A stretch of 64,000 nucleotides of DNA from NCBI RefSeq assembly GCF_016239305.1, contig NZ_JAEHOQ010000020.1:22669-86668 (forward strand), given 5' to 3'. Position 1 is the first letter of the stretch. Each line of letters begins with the position of its first letter. The notes below the pieces were generated by a model that saw only the letters and a program-made list of their open reading frames with translations, had not been told where the DNA came from and searched no databases. This document shows, one piece after another, positions 39,273 to 51,038 of the stretch. The DNA is from Proteus vulgaris. GTDB taxonomy: Bacteria; Pseudomonadota; Gammaproteobacteria; Enterobacterales; Enterobacteriaceae. A program made the translations under genes and the position numbers.

Positions 39273-39929
39273 TTACTTAATGGTTTTAACGCCTTGAGAA
39301 GTTCCCATTAAAACAACATTTGCACCACGATTAGCAAATAATCCTACTGTAACCACACCTGGAATACTGTTAATTTTATTTTCCAGTTCAATAGGATTAA
39401 GAATTGTTAAGTTATGAACGTCTAAAATGACATTTCCATTATCTGTTACCACGTTAGCACGATATTCAGGTAAGCCACCCAGCTTAACCAATTCACGAGC
39501 TACATAAGAGCGCGCCATTGGAATAACTTCAACAGGTAAAGGGAATTTACCTAATACATCGACTTGTTTAGATTCATCAACGATACAGATAAATGTTTTT
39601 GCTACACCTGCAATAATTTTTTCTCGCGTTAATGCGGCTCCGCCACCTTTGATCATTTGCATCTGGTGGTTGATTTCATCAGCACCATCAACATAGATAT
39701 CTAAAGAATCGACTTCATTACAGTCAAAAACAGGAATGCCATAACTTTTTAGTTTTGCCGTTGATGCTTCTGAACTTGAAACAGTACCTTCAATTTGACC
39801 TTTCATTGTCGCTAATGCGTCAATAAAATGAGAAGCTGTAGAGCCTGTTCCTACTCCCACGATAGTACCGGGTTTCACATATTCAAGCGCCGCCCAACCT
39901 ACTGCTTTTTTCAATTCATCCTGAGTCAT
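39273..39929 (-). CDS. rpiA: Ribose-5-phosphate isomerase A
   Basis: 218 residues, family length 219 in E. coli. Interconverts ribose-5-phosphate and ribulose-5-phosphate. Signature segments: [14 protein letters not shown] (about 20-33, phosphate loop), [10 protein letters not shown] (about 80-89, catalytic Asp) and [12 protein letters not shown] (about 94-105, catalytic Glu). Conserved serA-rpiA-argP order. Confidence 0.98.
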   Translation of the reverse strand: MTQDELKKAVGWAALEYVKPGTIVGVGTGSTASHFIDALATMKGQIEGTVSSSEASTAKLKSYGIPVFDCNEVDSLDIYVDGADEINHQMQMIKGGGAALTREKIIAGVAKTFICIVDESKQVDVLGKFPLPVEVIPMARSYVARELVKLGGLPEYRANVVTDNGNVILDVHNLTILNPIELENKINSIPGVVTVGLFANRGANVVLMGTSQGVKTIK

Positions 39930-40090
39930 TTAAAAAAACCTTATTTATCACGTTAATGGACTAAGAATAGCATATTGCATTCAAAACTAGCACGAGACAC
40001 ATCAAAAACTGCGAAGCAACATTTTAACTCATTACAACAAAAAATATGGCATAGTAAGCAACAGAATATAAAATCAAAGAGAGTCTGTTA

Positions 40091-40990
40091 ATGAAACGCC
40101 CTGATTATCGAGCATTACAAGCCCTTGATGCCGTCATTCGCGAACGTGGTTTTGAAAGAGCTGCACAAAAGTTATGTATTACACAATCTGCCGTTTCACA
40201 GCGTATTAAACAATTAGAAAATTTATTCGGCCAACCACTATTAGTGCGAACTGTTCCCCCTCAACCCACAGAGCAAGGGCAAAAACTATTGGCATTATTG
40301 CATCAAGTAGAATTACTTGAAGAACAATGGTTAGGTGATGAAAATAGTGGCTCTACACCGCTTTTACTCTCTTTGGCGGTAAATGCTGATAGTTTGGCAA
40401 CGTGGTTATTACCCGCTTTGCATCCAGTTTTAACACAGCTACCTATTCGGCTTAATATCCAAGTTGAAGATGAAACGCGAACACAAGAACGCTTAAGACG
40501 AGGCGAAGTAGTTGGTGCAATCAGTATTCAACCACAAGCATTACCAAGTTGCCTTGTTGATCAATTAGGCGCTCTTGATTATCTATTTGTGGCCTCTCCT
40601 GATTTTGCTCAACGCTATTTTGCAAACGGTGTAACTAAATCGTCGTTATTAAAAGCCCCTGCAGTCGCATTTGACCATCTTGATGATATGCATCAGGCAT
40701 TTTTACAGCAAAACTTCGGTTTATCTCCGGGTAGCGTACCTTGCCATATCGTTAATTCTTCTGAAGCATTTGTACAATTAGCAAAACAAGGTTCGACATG
40801 TTGCATGATCCCTCATCTACAAATTGCTAATGAGCTAAAGAGTGGAGAGTTGGTTGATTTAACTCCGGGACTTTGCCAACGACGTATGCTTTATTGGCAC
40901 CGCTTTGCACCAGAAAGTAGAACTATGAGAAAAGTGACAGACGCACTGATTGATTTTGGCCGTAAGGTTTTAAAACAAGGTGAAGAGTAA
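40091..40990 (+). CDS. argP: LysR-type regulator ArgP (IciA)
   Basis: 299 residues: N-terminal winged helix-turn-helix (about 4-62, with [23 protein letters not shown] split by family pattern) and a LysR substrate-binding domain. Binds arginine or lysine and activates argO in E. coli; argO lies one gene away here. Also reported as an inhibitor of oriC opening (IciA). Divergent from rpiA. Confidence 0.96.
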   Translation: MKRPDYRALQALDAVIRERGFERAAQKLCITQSAVSQRIKQLENLFGQPLLVRTVPPQPTEQGQKLLALLHQVELLEEQWLGDENSGSTPLLLSLAVNADSLATWLLPALHPVLTQLPIRLNIQVEDETRTQERLRRGEVVGAISIQPQALPSCLVDQLGALDYLFVASPDFAQRYFANGVTKSSLLKAPAVAFDHLDDMHQAFLQQNFGLSPGSVPCHIVNSSEAFVQLAKQGSTCCMIPHLQIANELKSGELVDLTPGLCQRRMLYWHRFAPESRTMRKVTDALIDFGRKVLKQGEE

Positions 40991-41016
40991 CACGACTATT
41001 TTCATCTTTTAACACA

Positions 41017-41046
41017 AAAAATAGGCTTCACTAAGAAGCCTATTTT
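41017..41046. terminator. Bidirectional terminator between argP and yggE
   Basis: AAAATAGGCTTC (41017-41028) pairs perfectly with GAAGCCTATTTT (41035-41046) with a six-base loop. A/T tracts on both sides suit both convergent genes. Confidence 0.85.
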
Positions 41047-41063
41047 GTTTTACCGCAATATAA

Positions 41064-41798
41064 TTATTTAGTGCGTTTTAATTCAAAAACAACATCCACA
41101 TAATCTTTAAATTCGATACTTTGCTGTTCATAAGTTTCTTGCACTGCCGCTGGCGCTTGAGCTTTTAATGCCATCGCATCCATACGTACTTGCGCGATTG
41201 GATAAGGTGTCGCCTCTGGCGCACGATAGCTTACACTATAGACTGCACCTAAATCAGCACCAAAACCTTTTGCAACAGAAGTTGCTTGATCAATAGCATT
41301 TTTAATAGCCACTTCTCGTGCTTTTACTTTGTATTGTTCAGGATTATTTACGCCAAATTCAACGTTATTAATTTCATTTAAACCAGCCGCTAATGCGCCA
41401 TCAAGTAACGTATTAAGCTGTTCTAATTTCTTAATTTTGACATTCACAGTACGTGTTGCGGTATACCCATTAATCACAGAACGCTCTGCTTTTTTATCAT
41501 ACTCATAATTTGGTTGAGTACGGATATTAGCGGCGTCGATATCTTCCTTAACAACACCATTTTCTTTTAAGAAGGCAAAATATTTTGCAACACGCTCATC
41601 GACCTGTTTCTTAGCCTGAGCAGCATCTTTTGCTCTTTCGTTAACCTGAATATTTAATGTCGCCATATCAGGAGCGGCTTTAATTGTCGCATTACCCGAT
41701 GTTGTAATATGTGGACCTTCTGGCTCCGAAGCAGCTTGTGCAATGGAAGGTAATCCCAGCGTAAACACGGATGCTAATACAATTGCTTTTAATTTCAC
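41064..41798 (-). CDS. yggE: Periplasmic SIMPL-domain oxidative stress protein YggE
   Basis: 244 residues with a signal peptide (about 1-22, AQA/AS). SIMPL (DUF541) domain with the early ITTSGNATIKAAPDMATL segment and a repeated internal duplication. E. coli YggE lowers oxidative damage by an unknown mechanism. Between argO and argP as in E. coli. Confidence 0.94.
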   Translation of the reverse strand: MKLKAIVLASVFTLGLPSIAQAASEPEGPHITTSGNATIKAAPDMATLNIQVNERAKDAAQAKKQVDERVAKYFAFLKENGVVKEDIDAANIRTQPNYEYDKKAERSVINGYTATRTVNVKIKKLEQLNTLLDGALAAGLNEINNVEFGVNNPEQYKVKAREVAIKNAIDQATSVAKGFGADLGAVYSVSYRAPEATPYPIAQVRMDAMALKAQAPAAVQETYEQQSIEFKDYVDVVFELKRTK

Positions 41799-41885
41799 AA
41801 AAAACCCCCTGACAAAATTAATTTTAATGTCCTGCTTTTAGGACTAAGAAGAACATTAGCATATATGATGTAAAGTTCTTTAAGA

Positions 41886-42509
41886 TTAAAAGAGAGTTTT
41901 CCATCCTTGTGCTGCTAATTGAACAGCAATAAACCACATCACACATCCTACAAACAAATTAATAATACGTTGAGAGCGTGTTTTACTTAATATTGGAGAA
42001 AACCAAGCTGCGAGTAGTGATAACGCAAAAAACCAGCTTATAGAGGCAAATACCGCACCAATTGTAAACCAAGGGCGAAGATCGGAAGTTAATTGTCCAC
42101 CAATACTGCCTATCACTACAAAGGTATCTAAATAAACATGAGGATTAAGCCAAGTTACAGCAATTAATGTCACAATCACACGCCAACGGCTTTTTACCTG
42201 ATTGTTACTTTGTGATAATTCAATATCTTTTGAAAAAGCTGTTTTAAATGCGTTCCAACCATACCAAAGTAAAAATGCCACTCCTCCCCATGTGATCAAT
42301 AATAAAAGCGTTTCTGATTGACTAAGTAATGCACTGCCACCAAAAACACCCGCTGTTATTAATACAACATCACTTAAAGCGCATAAAAATGCACTCATTA
42401 AGTGATATTGTTTTTTACTTCCTTGCTGTAAAACAAAGGCATTCTGTGCACCTATAGGTAAAATCATGGCTGCACTTAATAAAAACCCCTGAAAGAAAGT
42501 TGTAAACAT
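41886..42509 (-). CDS. argO: Arginine exporter ArgO (LysE family)
   Basis: 207 residues, five to six transmembrane helices. LysE-family signature [11 protein letters not shown] near residue 20 and the [16 protein letters not shown] segment (about 120-134). Exports arginine and the toxic analogue canavanine in E. coli, with transcription activated by ArgP, whose gene is nearby at 40091. Confidence 0.96.
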   Translation of the reverse strand: MFTTFFQGFLLSAAMILPIGAQNAFVLQQGSKKQYHLMSAFLCALSDVVLITAGVFGGSALLSQSETLLLLITWGGVAFLLWYGWNAFKTAFSKDIELSQSNNQVKSRWRVIVTLIAVTWLNPHVYLDTFVVIGSIGGQLTSDLRPWFTIGAVFASISWFFALSLLAAWFSPILSKTRSQRIINLFVGCVMWFIAVQLAAQGWKTLF

Positions 42510-42649
42510 GCAAAATACCTTAATAATTATTCGTTTAATATTAGCTGAATAATAGAGGGATTTTGATATTAGAGGAAATGAATCATTCTTATTGATAATA
42601 AGAAAAACTAATGACCATAAAATAGATAAAAATAATAATCTCAGTAAGG

Positions 42650-42874
42650 TTAATAAGATGAAATAACCATATGCATTAATAAAATAAAAATAAAATTAGA
42701 CCAGATAGTAACATGAGGTGTTACCACAATTAATGCAGTAATGAATAAGATAATACGTGTTCGTTTTTTAGCTACTTTATGTGAATACCACAATAATAAT
42801 AAAGCCAAAGAGAAGACAGTATAGCCCTCAACATAATGAAAAATAAAAAAGAAACTCCTTAAGATTATCTCCAT
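42650..42874 (-). CDS. Possible small two-helix membrane protein
   Basis: 74 residues, mostly hydrophobic, with about three apolar stretches (8-32, 38-54, 56-72) separated by a basic loop ([10 protein letters not shown]) that would face the cytoplasm by the positive-inside rule. It lies between the mscS terminator and argO on the same strand. The ribosome site (AAGGAAT) is too far from the ATG to be convincing. No family recognised; it could be a chance open frame. Confidence 0.35.
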   Translation of the reverse strand: MEIILRSFFFIFHYVEGYTVFSLALLLLWYSHKVAKKRTRIILFITALIVVTPHVTIWSNFIFILLMHMVISSY

Positions 42875-42941
42875 CTTTAATATTCAATTCCTTTTCTTAT
42901 CTGTGTTATCTCATTATTCTTCCTTTCTCATCATACAAAAA

Positions 42942-42962
42942 AGCCACGTTATTAACGTGGCT
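42942..42962 (-). terminator. Rho-independent terminator of mscS
   Basis: AGCCACGTTA and TAACGTGGCT make a near-loopless stem. On the minus strand it is followed by TTTTTTG, 24 bases after the mscS stop. Confidence 0.85.
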
Positions 42963-42985
42963 CTATGTCATCTATTCTTGTAAGA

Positions 42986-43846
42986 CTATTCTGCTTTCGC
43001 TGTCGCACTTTGCGTTTGATGCATATAAACATCCATTTGTGGGAATGGAATACCGATGTTATTAGCATCTAATGCACGTTTAAAATCTTCCATTAGATCC
43101 CAATAAACAGGCCATGCATCACCATTAGTTGTCCAAACACGTACCACAAAGTTTAACGAAGACGGCGCCATTTCATGTAAACGGATAGTCACGCCCTGAT
43201 CGTGTTGAATACGTTTGTCTTTCGCAACAACATCACCCAATACTTGTTTTACTTTATCAATATCAGCATCATAAGCCACTCCAACAATAATTTGTGTACG
43301 GCGATTAGGCTCACGGCTTAAGTTGATTACTTCACTACTGATAATTTTGCTATTTGGAATAACGATAATTCTGTCATCGGCTGAGCGTAATGTTGTAGAG
43401 AAAATCTGTACATCTCTTACCGTACCCTCTACAGAGCCAATCATGACATATTCATCTGTACGGATCGGACGAAAGATAACAATTAATACGCCCGCTGCAA
43501 AGTTAGATAATGATCCTTGTAAGGCCAAACCAACCGCTAAACCAGCAGCACCTAATACCGCGATAACTGACGCTGTTTGAACGCCTAATCGCCCTAAAAC
43601 TGCAATTAAGGTAAAAGCAACAACAGTATAACGAACTAAAACAGATAAAAATGTCACAACAGTAGCATCAATATGGCGCAGTGTAAGAACTCTTGCGACA
43701 CCTTTACCGATCATTTTTGCGACAAAAAGACCAATAAATAAGATCAAAAATGCGGCTACAATATTCACAGCATATTGAATAAAGAGATCCTGATTTGCGG
43801 CAAACCAACCTGATGCTTCATCTAAACTAACAGGTAATTCATTCAT
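42986..43846 (-). CDS. mscS: Small-conductance mechanosensitive channel MscS
   Basis: 286 residues, as in E. coli. Inner-membrane heptameric channel that opens on hypo-osmotic shock. Three transmembrane helices (about 20-45, 62-85, 90-128); the pore-lining TM3 carries the Gly/Ala pattern [13 protein letters not shown]. The C-terminal cytoplasmic vestibule begins with FRP.R..EYV. A Gln/Thr-rich tail ends the protein. Confidence 0.97.
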   Translation of the reverse strand: MNELPVSLDEASGWFAANQDLFIQYAVNIVAAFLILFIGLFVAKMIGKGVARVLTLRHIDATVVTFLSVLVRYTVVAFTLIAVLGRLGVQTASVIAVLGAAGLAVGLALQGSLSNFAAGVLIVIFRPIRTDEYVMIGSVEGTVRDVQIFSTTLRSADDRIIVIPNSKIISSEVINLSREPNRRTQIIVGVAYDADIDKVKQVLGDVVAKDKRIQHDQGVTIRLHEMAPSSLNFVVRVWTTNGDAWPVYWDLMEDFKRALDANNIGIPFPQMDVYMHQTQSATAKAE

Positions 43847-43938
43847 TAGACCACCTTTTAAATCTTAAAAATATAATAGTAGAATAGCAATGCAGTAATA
43901 TATTGTGGCAGATTTATTCAAAAAATATATAGGATTTG

Positions 43939-44310
43939 TTAATTTTCTTTATTTTCCAGAATAAATAACCGATATTTCTGTAGCATGGTAGCAAAATCGT
44001 CTAAACCACAAAAAGAGATACTTTCGTTATCGTAATAGCTCATACCCTCTTCCATTTCATCTGTTTCAAAATGCAAAGTATTCGCTCTTACCATCACTTC
44101 TTCATCATCAATAGAAAGGCTATATTCTTTACCAATTAATTCCCACTGCCTTTCACTACCTTTAATACCGTCCATCTCTTCAAGAATTTGATCTATCAGA
44201 CTAATATCGCCCTGAATTTCATCATTTAGCCAATAGCCTATCGCTTCATGATCCATCGAAAAACGGGCTAGTATACCGCCAGTGAGATCTCGCTGAAATT
44301 CATAATCCAT
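43939..44310 (-). CDS. yacL: UPF0231 family protein YacL
   Basis: 123 residues, same family and length as E. coli YacL (starts MDYEF.RD.TG). Contains [16 protein letters not shown] and [11 protein letters not shown] segments. Acidic and soluble; function unknown. Directly downstream of acnB as in E. coli. Confidence 0.94.
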   Translation of the reverse strand: MDYEFQRDLTGGILARFSMDHEAIGYWLNDEIQGDISLIDQILEEMDGIKGSERQWELIGKEYSLSIDDEEVMVRANTLHFETDEMEEGMSYYDNESISFCGLDDFATMLQKYRLFILENKEN

Positions 44311-44384
44311 GGTGTATGCCCCTTATTAAGCTGTCGCTTTTTTAATAAAAAATACCTTATTCTTATTATGACAAAAATAACAAA

Positions 44385-44410
44385 AAACGGGAGGCATTAG
44401 CCTCCCGTTT
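44385..44410 (-). terminator. Rho-independent terminator of acnB
   Basis: AAACGGGAGGC and GCCTCCCGTTT form an 11-bp perfect stem with loop ATTA; T run on the minus strand. 38 bases after the acnB stop. Confidence 0.9.
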
Positions 44411-44447
44411 GTTCATATTAAATACGTTTAAAGCAATAAATTAATCG

Positions 44448-47045
44448 TTATACCGTTGTTTGGAAAATAACTTGGTCTGCTTTATCTGTATATTGGGCAA
44501 GTTGATCAAAGTTCAGATAGCGATAAGTATCTTCTGCGGTTTCATCCACTTTATTCATAAAGTCGAGATACTCTTGTGGTTCAGGTAAACGACCTAATAA
44601 TGACGCAACTGCCGCAAGTTCAGCTGAAGCAAGATACACGTTTGCACCTGTACCTAAACGGTTAGGGAAGTTACGTGTCGAGGTTGAAACAACAGTTGCA
44701 CCATCAGCAACACGCGCTTGGTTACCCATACACAGTGAACAACCTGGCACTTCGATACGTGCCCCACTCTTACCAAAGACGCTATAATAGCCCTCTTCCG
44801 TTAATTGTGCCGCATCCATTTTTGTTGGTGGCGCAACCCATAAACGTGTTGGTAATTGACCTTTGTGTTGATCAAGCAATTTACCTGCAGCCCGGAAGTG
44901 ACCAATGTTAGTCATACAAGAACCAATGAATACTTCATCAATTTTGCTATTTGCCACTTCAGATAACAGGCGAGCATCATCTGGATCATTAGGTGCACAT
45001 AGAATTGGCTCTTTGATCTCATTTAAATCAATTTCGATCACAGCGGCATATTCTGCATCAGCATCAGCTTCAAGTAATTGCGGATCTTTCAGCCAGTTTT
45101 CCATTGAAGTAATACGGCGTTCAATAGTACGACGATCACCATAACCTTCAGAAATCATCCATTTTAGTAAGATGATGTTAGATTGTAGATACTCGATGAT
45201 AGGCGCTTTATCCAGTTTAATGGTGCAACCCGCAGCTGAACGTTCTGCTGATGCATCAGCTAATTCAAATGCTTGTTCTACTTTCAGTTCTGGTAAGCCT
45301 TCAATCTCAAGAATACGACCAGAGAAAATGTTCTTTTTACCTTTCTTCTCAACTGTCAGTAAACCATCTTGGATCGCGTAATAAGGAATGGCATGAACTA
45401 AATCACGCAGTGTCACACCCGGTTGCATTTCGCCTTTAAAACGTACCAGGACAGATTCTGGCATATCTAATGGCATAACCCCAGTTGCTGCAGCAAAAGC
45501 CACTAGGCCAGAACCTGCTGGGAATGAGATACCAATAGGGAAACGAGTATGCGAGTCACCACCTGTACCAACAGTATCAGGTAATAACATGCGGTTTAAC
45601 CATGAGTGGATAATACCATCGCCCGGGCGCAGTGAAACACCACCACGGTTCATAATAAAGTCAGGCAAAGTGTGATGCGTTGTAACGTCTACCGGTTTTG
45701 GATAAGCCGCAGTATGACAGAATGATTGCATCACTAAATCAGCAGAGAAACCAAGACATGCCAAGTCTTTTAGCTCGTCACGAGTCATTGGACCCGTTGT
45801 ATCTTGTGAACCTACTGAGGTCATTTTTGGCTCACAATATTCGCCAGGACGAATACCTGTACGACCACAAGCACGACCTACCATTTTCTGAGCTAGTGAG
45901 AAACCACGGTTACTTTCTTCAACAGGTTTAGCATGTCGGAACAGTGTGCTAACTGGTAAGCCTAGTGATTCACGCGCTTTTGATGTTAACCCACGACCAA
46001 TGATCAATGGAATACGGCCACCAGCGCGAACTTCATCAATTAATACTTCTGTTTTCAGCTCAAAGGTTTCTAGTAACTCATTGGTTTCATGGTCACGAAT
46101 TTCACCTTTATATGGGTAAATATCAATAACATCACCCATATTTAATTTAGAAACATCAACTTCGATAGGTAACGCACCTGCATCTTCCATAGTGTTAAAG
46201 AAGATAGGTGCAATTTTACCACCGAGAACAACCCCGCCACCGCGTTTATTAGGAACAAATGGAATATCATCCCCCATAAACCAAAGTACAGAGTTTGTCG
46301 CTGATTTACGAGAAGAACCAGTCCCTACAACGTCACCAACATAAGCTAATGGAAAGCCTTTTTTATTTAATGCCTCGATTTGTTTGATAGGACCAACACT
46401 ACCTGGTTGATCAGGTTCAATCCCTTCGCGCGCATTTTTTAACATGGCTAAAGCATGTAATGGGATATCTGGGCGAGACCAAGCATCTGGAGCTGGAGAT
46501 AAGTCATCAGTATTGGTTTCACCAGTGACTTTAAATACGGTAACAGTGATTTTTTCTGCTAATTCTGGACGTTCAGTAAACCATGTTGCATCAGCCCAAG
46601 ATTGCATAATCTGTTTAGCATACACATTGCCTGCTTTGGCTTTTTCTTCAACATCATAGAAATTATCAAACATCAATAATGTATGTGAAAGCGCTTTAGC
46701 TGCAATTGGGGCTAATTTATCGTTATCCAGGGATTCAATTAAAGCATGAATATTATAGCCACCTTGCATGGTACCTAATAATTCAACGGCTTTTTCTGGC
46801 GAGATAAGGGGTGATGTGGTTTCGCCTTTCGCGAGGGCAGTTAAAAAACCCGCCTTAACATAGGCAGCTTCATCAACTCCGGGTGGAACACGGTTAACAA
46901 TTAAATCAAGAAGAAATTCTTCTTCACCTTTAGGGGGATTTTTTAATAGCTCAACAAGTGCGGCTGTTTGTGTGGCATCGAGAGGTTTTGGAACGACACC
47001 TTCAGCTGCACGCTCTGCTACGTGCTTACGGTATTCTTCTAGCAC
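44448..47045 (-). CDS. acnB: Aconitate hydratase B
   Basis: 865 residues, the E. coli length. Main TCA-cycle aconitase, interconverting citrate and isocitrate, and an iron-responsive mRNA-binding protein when its cluster is lost. N-terminal HEAT-like domain (about 1-155) and swivel domain. The [4Fe-4S] cluster cysteines are in [10 protein letters not shown] and in GCSLCMGNQ near the C-terminus. A candidate CRP site lies about 160 bp upstream. Confidence 0.98.
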   Translation of the reverse strand: MLEEYRKHVAERAAEGVVPKPLDATQTAALVELLKNPPKGEEEFLLDLIVNRVPPGVDEAAYVKAGFLTALAKGETTSPLISPEKAVELLGTMQGGYNIHALIESLDNDKLAPIAAKALSHTLLMFDNFYDVEEKAKAGNVYAKQIMQSWADATWFTERPELAEKITVTVFKVTGETNTDDLSPAPDAWSRPDIPLHALAMLKNAREGIEPDQPGSVGPIKQIEALNKKGFPLAYVGDVVGTGSSRKSATNSVLWFMGDDIPFVPNKRGGGVVLGGKIAPIFFNTMEDAGALPIEVDVSKLNMGDVIDIYPYKGEIRDHETNELLETFELKTEVLIDEVRAGGRIPLIIGRGLTSKARESLGLPVSTLFRHAKPVEESNRGFSLAQKMVGRACGRTGIRPGEYCEPKMTSVGSQDTTGPMTRDELKDLACLGFSADLVMQSFCHTAAYPKPVDVTTHHTLPDFIMNRGGVSLRPGDGIIHSWLNRMLLPDTVGTGGDSHTRFPIGISFPAGSGLVAFAAATGVMPLDMPESVLVRFKGEMQPGVTLRDLVHAIPYYAIQDGLLTVEKKGKKNIFSGRILEIEGLPELKVEQAFELADASAERSAAGCTIKLDKAPIIEYLQSNIILLKWMISEGYGDRRTIERRITSMENWLKDPQLLEADADAEYAAVIEIDLNEIKEPILCAPNDPDDARLLSEVANSKIDEVFIGSCMTNIGHFRAAGKLLDQHKGQLPTRLWVAPPTKMDAAQLTEEGYYSVFGKSGARIEVPGCSLCMGNQARVADGATVVSTSTRNFPNRLGTGANVYLASAELAAVASLLGRLPEPQEYLDFMNKVDETAEDTYRYLNFDQLAQYTDKADQVIFQTTV

Positions 47046-47202
47046 GACTGTCTCCTCGCTTCTTTGTCATTTTGTATAACCCGGCTGTCTGCACCTTGTT
47101 AATAAGGTGCCAGGTCAGAGGATCTTTTGCTCGCATAAAACATAAGAGGTTGTGAAATTATGCCCAGCTAAGGGCTATCAGCATAGCAAATCTTCAACAC
47201 GA

Positions 47203-47218
47203 TGTTAATTCGTTCACA
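47203..47218. promoter_or_regulatory. Candidate CRP site upstream of acnB
   Basis: TGTTAATTCGTTCACA fits TGTGA-N6-TCACA with one mismatch in the left half. acnB is CRP-activated in E. coli. Position and match only; no -10 element was assigned. Confidence 0.4.
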
Positions 47219-47454
47219 TAAAAGTAACATTAATCAGATTCAAATATCCACTTATTCAGATTAAAACACTTAAACAAAATATATAACAGAGACTTTTAAC
47301 CAAGATTTTGGTTAATAACCACACTTTTTATAGTTTTTTTCATACCCAAATTAGCACTAAAGTAAAACTTACGGTCAAATAAACATCAATCGCATAAAAT
47401 AACCAGCATCACACAGCTGAAGACAACCAGCATTTCAATAAAAAAATATAAAAA

Positions 47455-47487
47455 AAGAGCCAGGTTCCATAAAGAACCTAGCCCTTA
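47455..47487 (-). terminator. Rho-independent terminator of lpdA
   Basis: On the minus strand GGCTAGGTTC and GAACCTGGCTC form a stem with a six-base loop, then TTTTTT. 45 bases after the lpdA stop. Confidence 0.85.
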
Positions 47488-47531
47488 TCATTTAAACTAC
47501 TTTAGTAACCTGTTTTCAGTAAAAAAGTCGC

Positions 47532-48959
47532 TTATTTTTTCTTTTTCGCTTTTGGATTTGGCAGGTCAGTGATACTACCTTCAAATACTTCCGCAGCCAT
47601 ACCAATTGATTCGTATAACGTTGGGTGAGCGTGGATAGTTAATGCGATATCTTCAGCATCACAACCCATTTCGATTGCCAGACCAATTTCACCTAACAGT
47701 TCACCACCGTTAGAACCAACAATTGCACCACCGATAACACGGTTAGTTTCTTTGTCGAAAATCAGTTTAGTCATACCATCAGCACAATCTGATGCGATTG
47801 CACGGCCTGATGCAGCCCATGGGAAAGAAGCTACTTCATAGCTAACGCCTTTCTCTTTCGCTTCTTTTTCTGTCATACCAACCCATGCAACTTCAGGTTC
47901 AGTATAAGCGATTGATGGGATAACTTTAGGATCGAAGTAATGTTTTTTACCAGAAATAACTTCAGCAGCGACGTGACCTTCATGAACACCTTTGTGAGCC
48001 AGCATTGGTTGACCAACGATGTCTCCGATAGCAAAGATGTGAGGTACATTAGTACGCATTTGTTTGTCAACATGGATAAAGCCACGATCGTCAACTTCGA
48101 TGCCTGCTTTACCTGCGTCTAATAATTTACCATTAGGCACACGACCGATAGCAACTAATACTGCATCGTAACGTTGTGGTTCTGCTGGGGCTTTTTTGCC
48201 TTCCATCGTTACGTAGATGCCATCTTCTTTTGCTTCAACTGCAGTTACTTTGGTTTCTAGCATCAGGTTAAATTTCTTGCTGATACGTTTGGTAAATACT
48301 TTAACCACGTCTTTGTCAGCTGCAGGAATAACCTGATCAAACATTTCAACCACATCAATCTGAGAACCCAGAGAGTGATAAACCGTTCCCATTTCCAGAC
48401 CGATGATACCGCCACCCATAACCAGTAAACGTTCTGGTACGGTTTTCAGTTGCAGTGCATCTGTTGAATCCCATACTCGTGGGTCTTCATGTGGAATAAA
48501 TGGTAATTCGATTGGACGTGAGCCGGCAGCAACGATTGCATTTTCAAAAGTGATGGTAGTTGTACCTTCACCACCTTCAACAGACAATGTGTGAGAACCA
48601 GTGAATCGTGCTTCGCCATTAACAACAGTCACTTTACGGCCTTTAGCCATGCCCGCTAAGCCACCGGTTAATTGAGAAATAACTTTGTCTTTCCAGATGC
48701 GAATTTTGTCGATATCTGTTTTTGGTGCATCAAAAACAACACCGTGTTCAGATAATGCTTTCGCTTCTTCGATAACTTTAGCAACGTGGAGTAACGCTTT
48801 AGAAGGGATACAACCCACGTTCAGACAAACACCACCTAAAGTAGAGTGACGTTCAACTAAAACTGTTTCTAAACCTAAGTCAGCGCAACGGAACGCTGCG
48901 GAATAACCCGCAGGGCCTGCACCGAGAACCACTACCTGTGCTTTAATTTCAGTACTCAT
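47532..48959 (-). CDS. lpdA: Dihydrolipoamide dehydrogenase (E3)
   Basis: 475 residues. FAD enzyme that reoxidises dihydrolipoyl groups in pyruvate and 2-oxoglutarate dehydrogenases and the glycine cleavage system (GcvH in this window). FAD-binding VVLGAGPAGYSAAFR (about 10-24), redox-active Cys45/Cys50 in GGVCLNVGC, NAD-binding GGGIIGLEMG (about 181-190), and the active-site His in HAHPTLYES near the C-terminus. 201 bp after aceF, with an intervening hairpin, so it likely has its own promoter as in E. coli. Confidence 0.98.
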   Translation of the reverse strand: MSTEIKAQVVVLGAGPAGYSAAFRCADLGLETVLVERHSTLGGVCLNVGCIPSKALLHVAKVIEEAKALSEHGVVFDAPKTDIDKIRIWKDKVISQLTGGLAGMAKGRKVTVVNGEARFTGSHTLSVEGGEGTTTITFENAIVAAGSRPIELPFIPHEDPRVWDSTDALQLKTVPERLLVMGGGIIGLEMGTVYHSLGSQIDVVEMFDQVIPAADKDVVKVFTKRISKKFNLMLETKVTAVEAKEDGIYVTMEGKKAPAEPQRYDAVLVAIGRVPNGKLLDAGKAGIEVDDRGFIHVDKQMRTNVPHIFAIGDIVGQPMLAHKGVHEGHVAAEVISGKKHYFDPKVIPSIAYTEPEVAWVGMTEKEAKEKGVSYEVASFPWAASGRAIASDCADGMTKLIFDKETNRVIGGAIVGSNGGELLGEIGLAIEMGCDAEDIALTIHAHPTLYESIGMAAEVFEGSITDLPNPKAKKKK

Positions 48960-49130
48960 CGTGACCTCATTATTTATTTGTCCGGCGAGTCAGACGAAAA
49001 TCCATATTTAACACCGAGACTTACATACCGCATGCAGTTTACAGAAATGTTAATAAACTGAAAAGCGCTCTAACATGACGGATCTCACAACCTAAGATGT
49101 ATGACTGTAAAATCCATCATCGTAATCAGA

Positions 49131-49153
49131 GAAACCGGCGCTAAGCACCGGTT
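49131..49153 (-). other. Hairpin between aceF and lpdA
   Basis: ACCGG...CCGGT stem (AACCGGCGC / GCACCGGTT) directly after the aceF stop at 49161. There is no T run, so it may be a weak terminator or an mRNA 3'-stabilising structure. Confidence 0.5.
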
Positions 49154-49160
49154 TAAATAA

Positions 49161-51026
49161 TTACATTACCAAACGACGTAAATCGCTCATGTACTGATTA
49201 ATCAGAGTGATGAATCGAGCACCGTCAGCACCATCGATCACACGGTGATCGAAAGATAATGACATTGGTAGAATCAAGCGTGGTACGAATTCTTTACCAT
49301 TCCATACAGGTTTCATAGAAGAACGGGAAAGTCCCATAATCGCAACTTCTGGTGCGTTAACGATTGGTGCAAAACCGGTAGTACCGATACCACCAAGGCT
49401 AGAAATTGTGAAACATCCACCTTGCATATCCGCAGCTGTCAGTTTACCTGCACGTGCTTTCTTAGAAACTTCAGCTAACTCATAAGACAGTTCGATAATG
49501 CCTTTTTTGTTAACATCTTTGAAAACAGGAACAACTAAACCATTAGGTGTATCTACAGCAATACCGATATTGATGTATTTTTTCAGGATCAGTTTCTGTC
49601 CATCTTCAGAGATAGAGCTGTTAAAGCGTGGCATATCTGCCAGTGCTTTTGCCGCTGCTTTCATCACGAAGACTAATGGAGTGATCTTAACATCCAGTTT
49701 TTTCTTCTCTGCTTCTTTATTTTGCTGTTTACGGAATTCTTCAACCTCAGTGATATCTGCTTCATCAAACAGATTTACGTGAGGGATCATCACCCAGTTA
49801 CGGCTTAAGTTAGCACCAGAGATTTTCTGGATACGGCTTAATTCAACTTCTTCAATTTCACCAAATTTGCTGAAGTCAACTTTTGGCCAAGGTAACATGC
49901 CTGGTAATCCGCCACCTGCATTCGCTGGCGCAGATTCAGCACGTTTAATTAACTCTTTCACGTAAGACTGAACGTCTTCACGTAAGATACGACCTTTACG
50001 ACCAGTACCTTTCACTTTCGCTAAATTCACACCAAATTCACGCGCTAAGCGACGAATAACAGGTGTTGCATGAACGTAAGCATCATTTTCAACAAATTCT
50101 TCTTTTGTTGCTGGTGCAGTTGCTTGTGCTTTTGCAGGTGCTGCTGGTGCAGAACTTGCTGGCGCTGGCGCGGCTGCCGCTGGTGCTTGAGCAACAGGTG
50201 CTGCACCGGCAACTTCAAACGTCATGATCAGTGAGCCCGTTTTCACTTTGTCGCCCACTGCAATTTTGATCTCTTTAACCACACCTGCAAATGGTGCTGG
50301 AACTTCCATAGAAGCCTTGTCGCCTTCAACGGTGATCAGCGATTGTTCTTCAGAGATGGAATCACCTACTTTCACCATCACTTCAGTAACTTCAACTTCG
50401 TCACCACCGATATCTGGAACATTCACTTCTTTCACAGCAGATGTTGCTGGTGCAGATGCTGCTTGAGCTGGTGCCGCTTGAGCAACAGGCGCGCTACCTG
50501 CAACTTCAAATACCATGATAAGAGAGCCTGTGCTCACTTTATCACCAGTTGCGATTTTGATTTCTTTCACTACGCCAGCAAATGGAGCTGGAACTTCCAT
50601 AGAAGCTTTATCGCCTTCTACAGTGATCAGTGATTGTTCTTCAGCAACGCTATCGCCAACTTTTACCATTACTTCGGTAACTTCAACTTCGTCACCGCCG
50701 ATATCTGGTACATGGACTTCTTTTAATTCTGCAGTTGCAGGCGCTGCTGCTGGCGCAGGAGCAGCTGCTTGAGCTGGTGCAGCTTGCGCGGCACCTTCTG
50801 CTTCAAAAATCATGATAAGAGAACCAGTTTGGACTTTGTCGCCCACCGCAATTTTGATCTCTTTCACTACACCCGCTTGTGGTGATGGGACTTCCATAGA
50901 GGCTTTGTCGCCTTCTACAGTAATTAAGGATTGTTCTTCCTCAATACGGTCGCCCACTTTCACCATCACTTCGGTGACTTCAACTTCATCAGCACCGATA
51001 TCTGGGACTTTAATTTCAATAGACAT
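49161..51026 (-). CDS. aceF: Pyruvate dehydrogenase E2, dihydrolipoyl acetyltransferase
   Basis: 621 residues. Core of the pyruvate dehydrogenase complex; transfers acetyl groups to CoA. Three lipoyl domains with lysines at about 41, 140 and 237 (each in GDKASMEVP), joined by Ala/Pro-rich flexible linkers; a peripheral subunit-binding domain (about 318-355, [16 protein letters not shown]); and the catalytic domain ending with [15 protein letters not shown], carrying the active-site His. Starts 12 bp after aceE. Confidence 0.98.
   Translation of the reverse strand: MSIEIKVPDIGADEVEVTEVMVKVGDRIEEEQSLITVEGDKASMEVPSPQAGVVKEIKIAVGDKVQTGSLIMIFEAEGAAQAAPAQAAAPAPAAAPATAELKEVHVPDIGGDEVEVTEVMVKVGDSVAEEQSLITVEGDKASMEVPAPFAGVVKEIKIATGDKVSTGSLIMVFEVAGSAPVAQAAPAQAASAPATSAVKEVNVPDIGGDEVEVTEVMVKVGDSISEEQSLITVEGDKASMEVPAPFAGVVKEIKIAVGDKVKTGSLIMTFEVAGAAPVAQAPAAAAPAPASSAPAAPAKAQATAPATKEEFVENDAYVHATPVIRRLAREFGVNLAKVKGTGRKGRILREDVQSYVKELIKRAESAPANAGGGLPGMLPWPKVDFSKFGEIEEVELSRIQKISGANLSRNWVMIPHVNLFDEADITEVEEFRKQQNKEAEKKKLDVKITPLVFVMKAAAKALADMPRFNSSISEDGQKLILKKYINIGIAVDTPNGLVVPVFKDVNKKGIIELSYELAEVSKKARAGKLTAADMQGGCFTISSLGGIGTTGFAPIVNAPEVAIMGLSRSSMKPVWNGKEFVPRLILPMSLSFDHRVIDGADGARFITLINQYMSDLRRLVM
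50190..51020 (-). repeat. Three tandem lipoyl-domain repeats in aceF
   Basis: Units of about 97-99 codons covering about residues 1-78, 101-177 and 198-275. They are nearly identical over [12 protein letters not shown] and [18 protein letters not shown], and also strongly similar in DNA. Linkers are Ala/Pro/Gln-rich and vary. Confidence 0.9.
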
Positions 51027-51038
51027 TCACTTTACCTC

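Larger units (their letters stand above)
47046..47531. other. Intergenic region between lpdA and acnB
   Basis: 486 bp. It contains the acnB promoter region with a candidate CRP site (47203-47218), an AACCAA..TTGGTT inverted repeat at 47298-47313 of unknown meaning, and the lpdA terminator near 47455-47486. No open frame of note. Confidence 0.5.

Noticed and set aside
47298..47313. AACCAA..TTGGTT inverted repeat between lpdA and acnB as a PdhR site
   Set aside because: The half-sites are in the opposite order to the PdhR consensus ATTGGTNNNACCAAT, and the position suits neither gene well.
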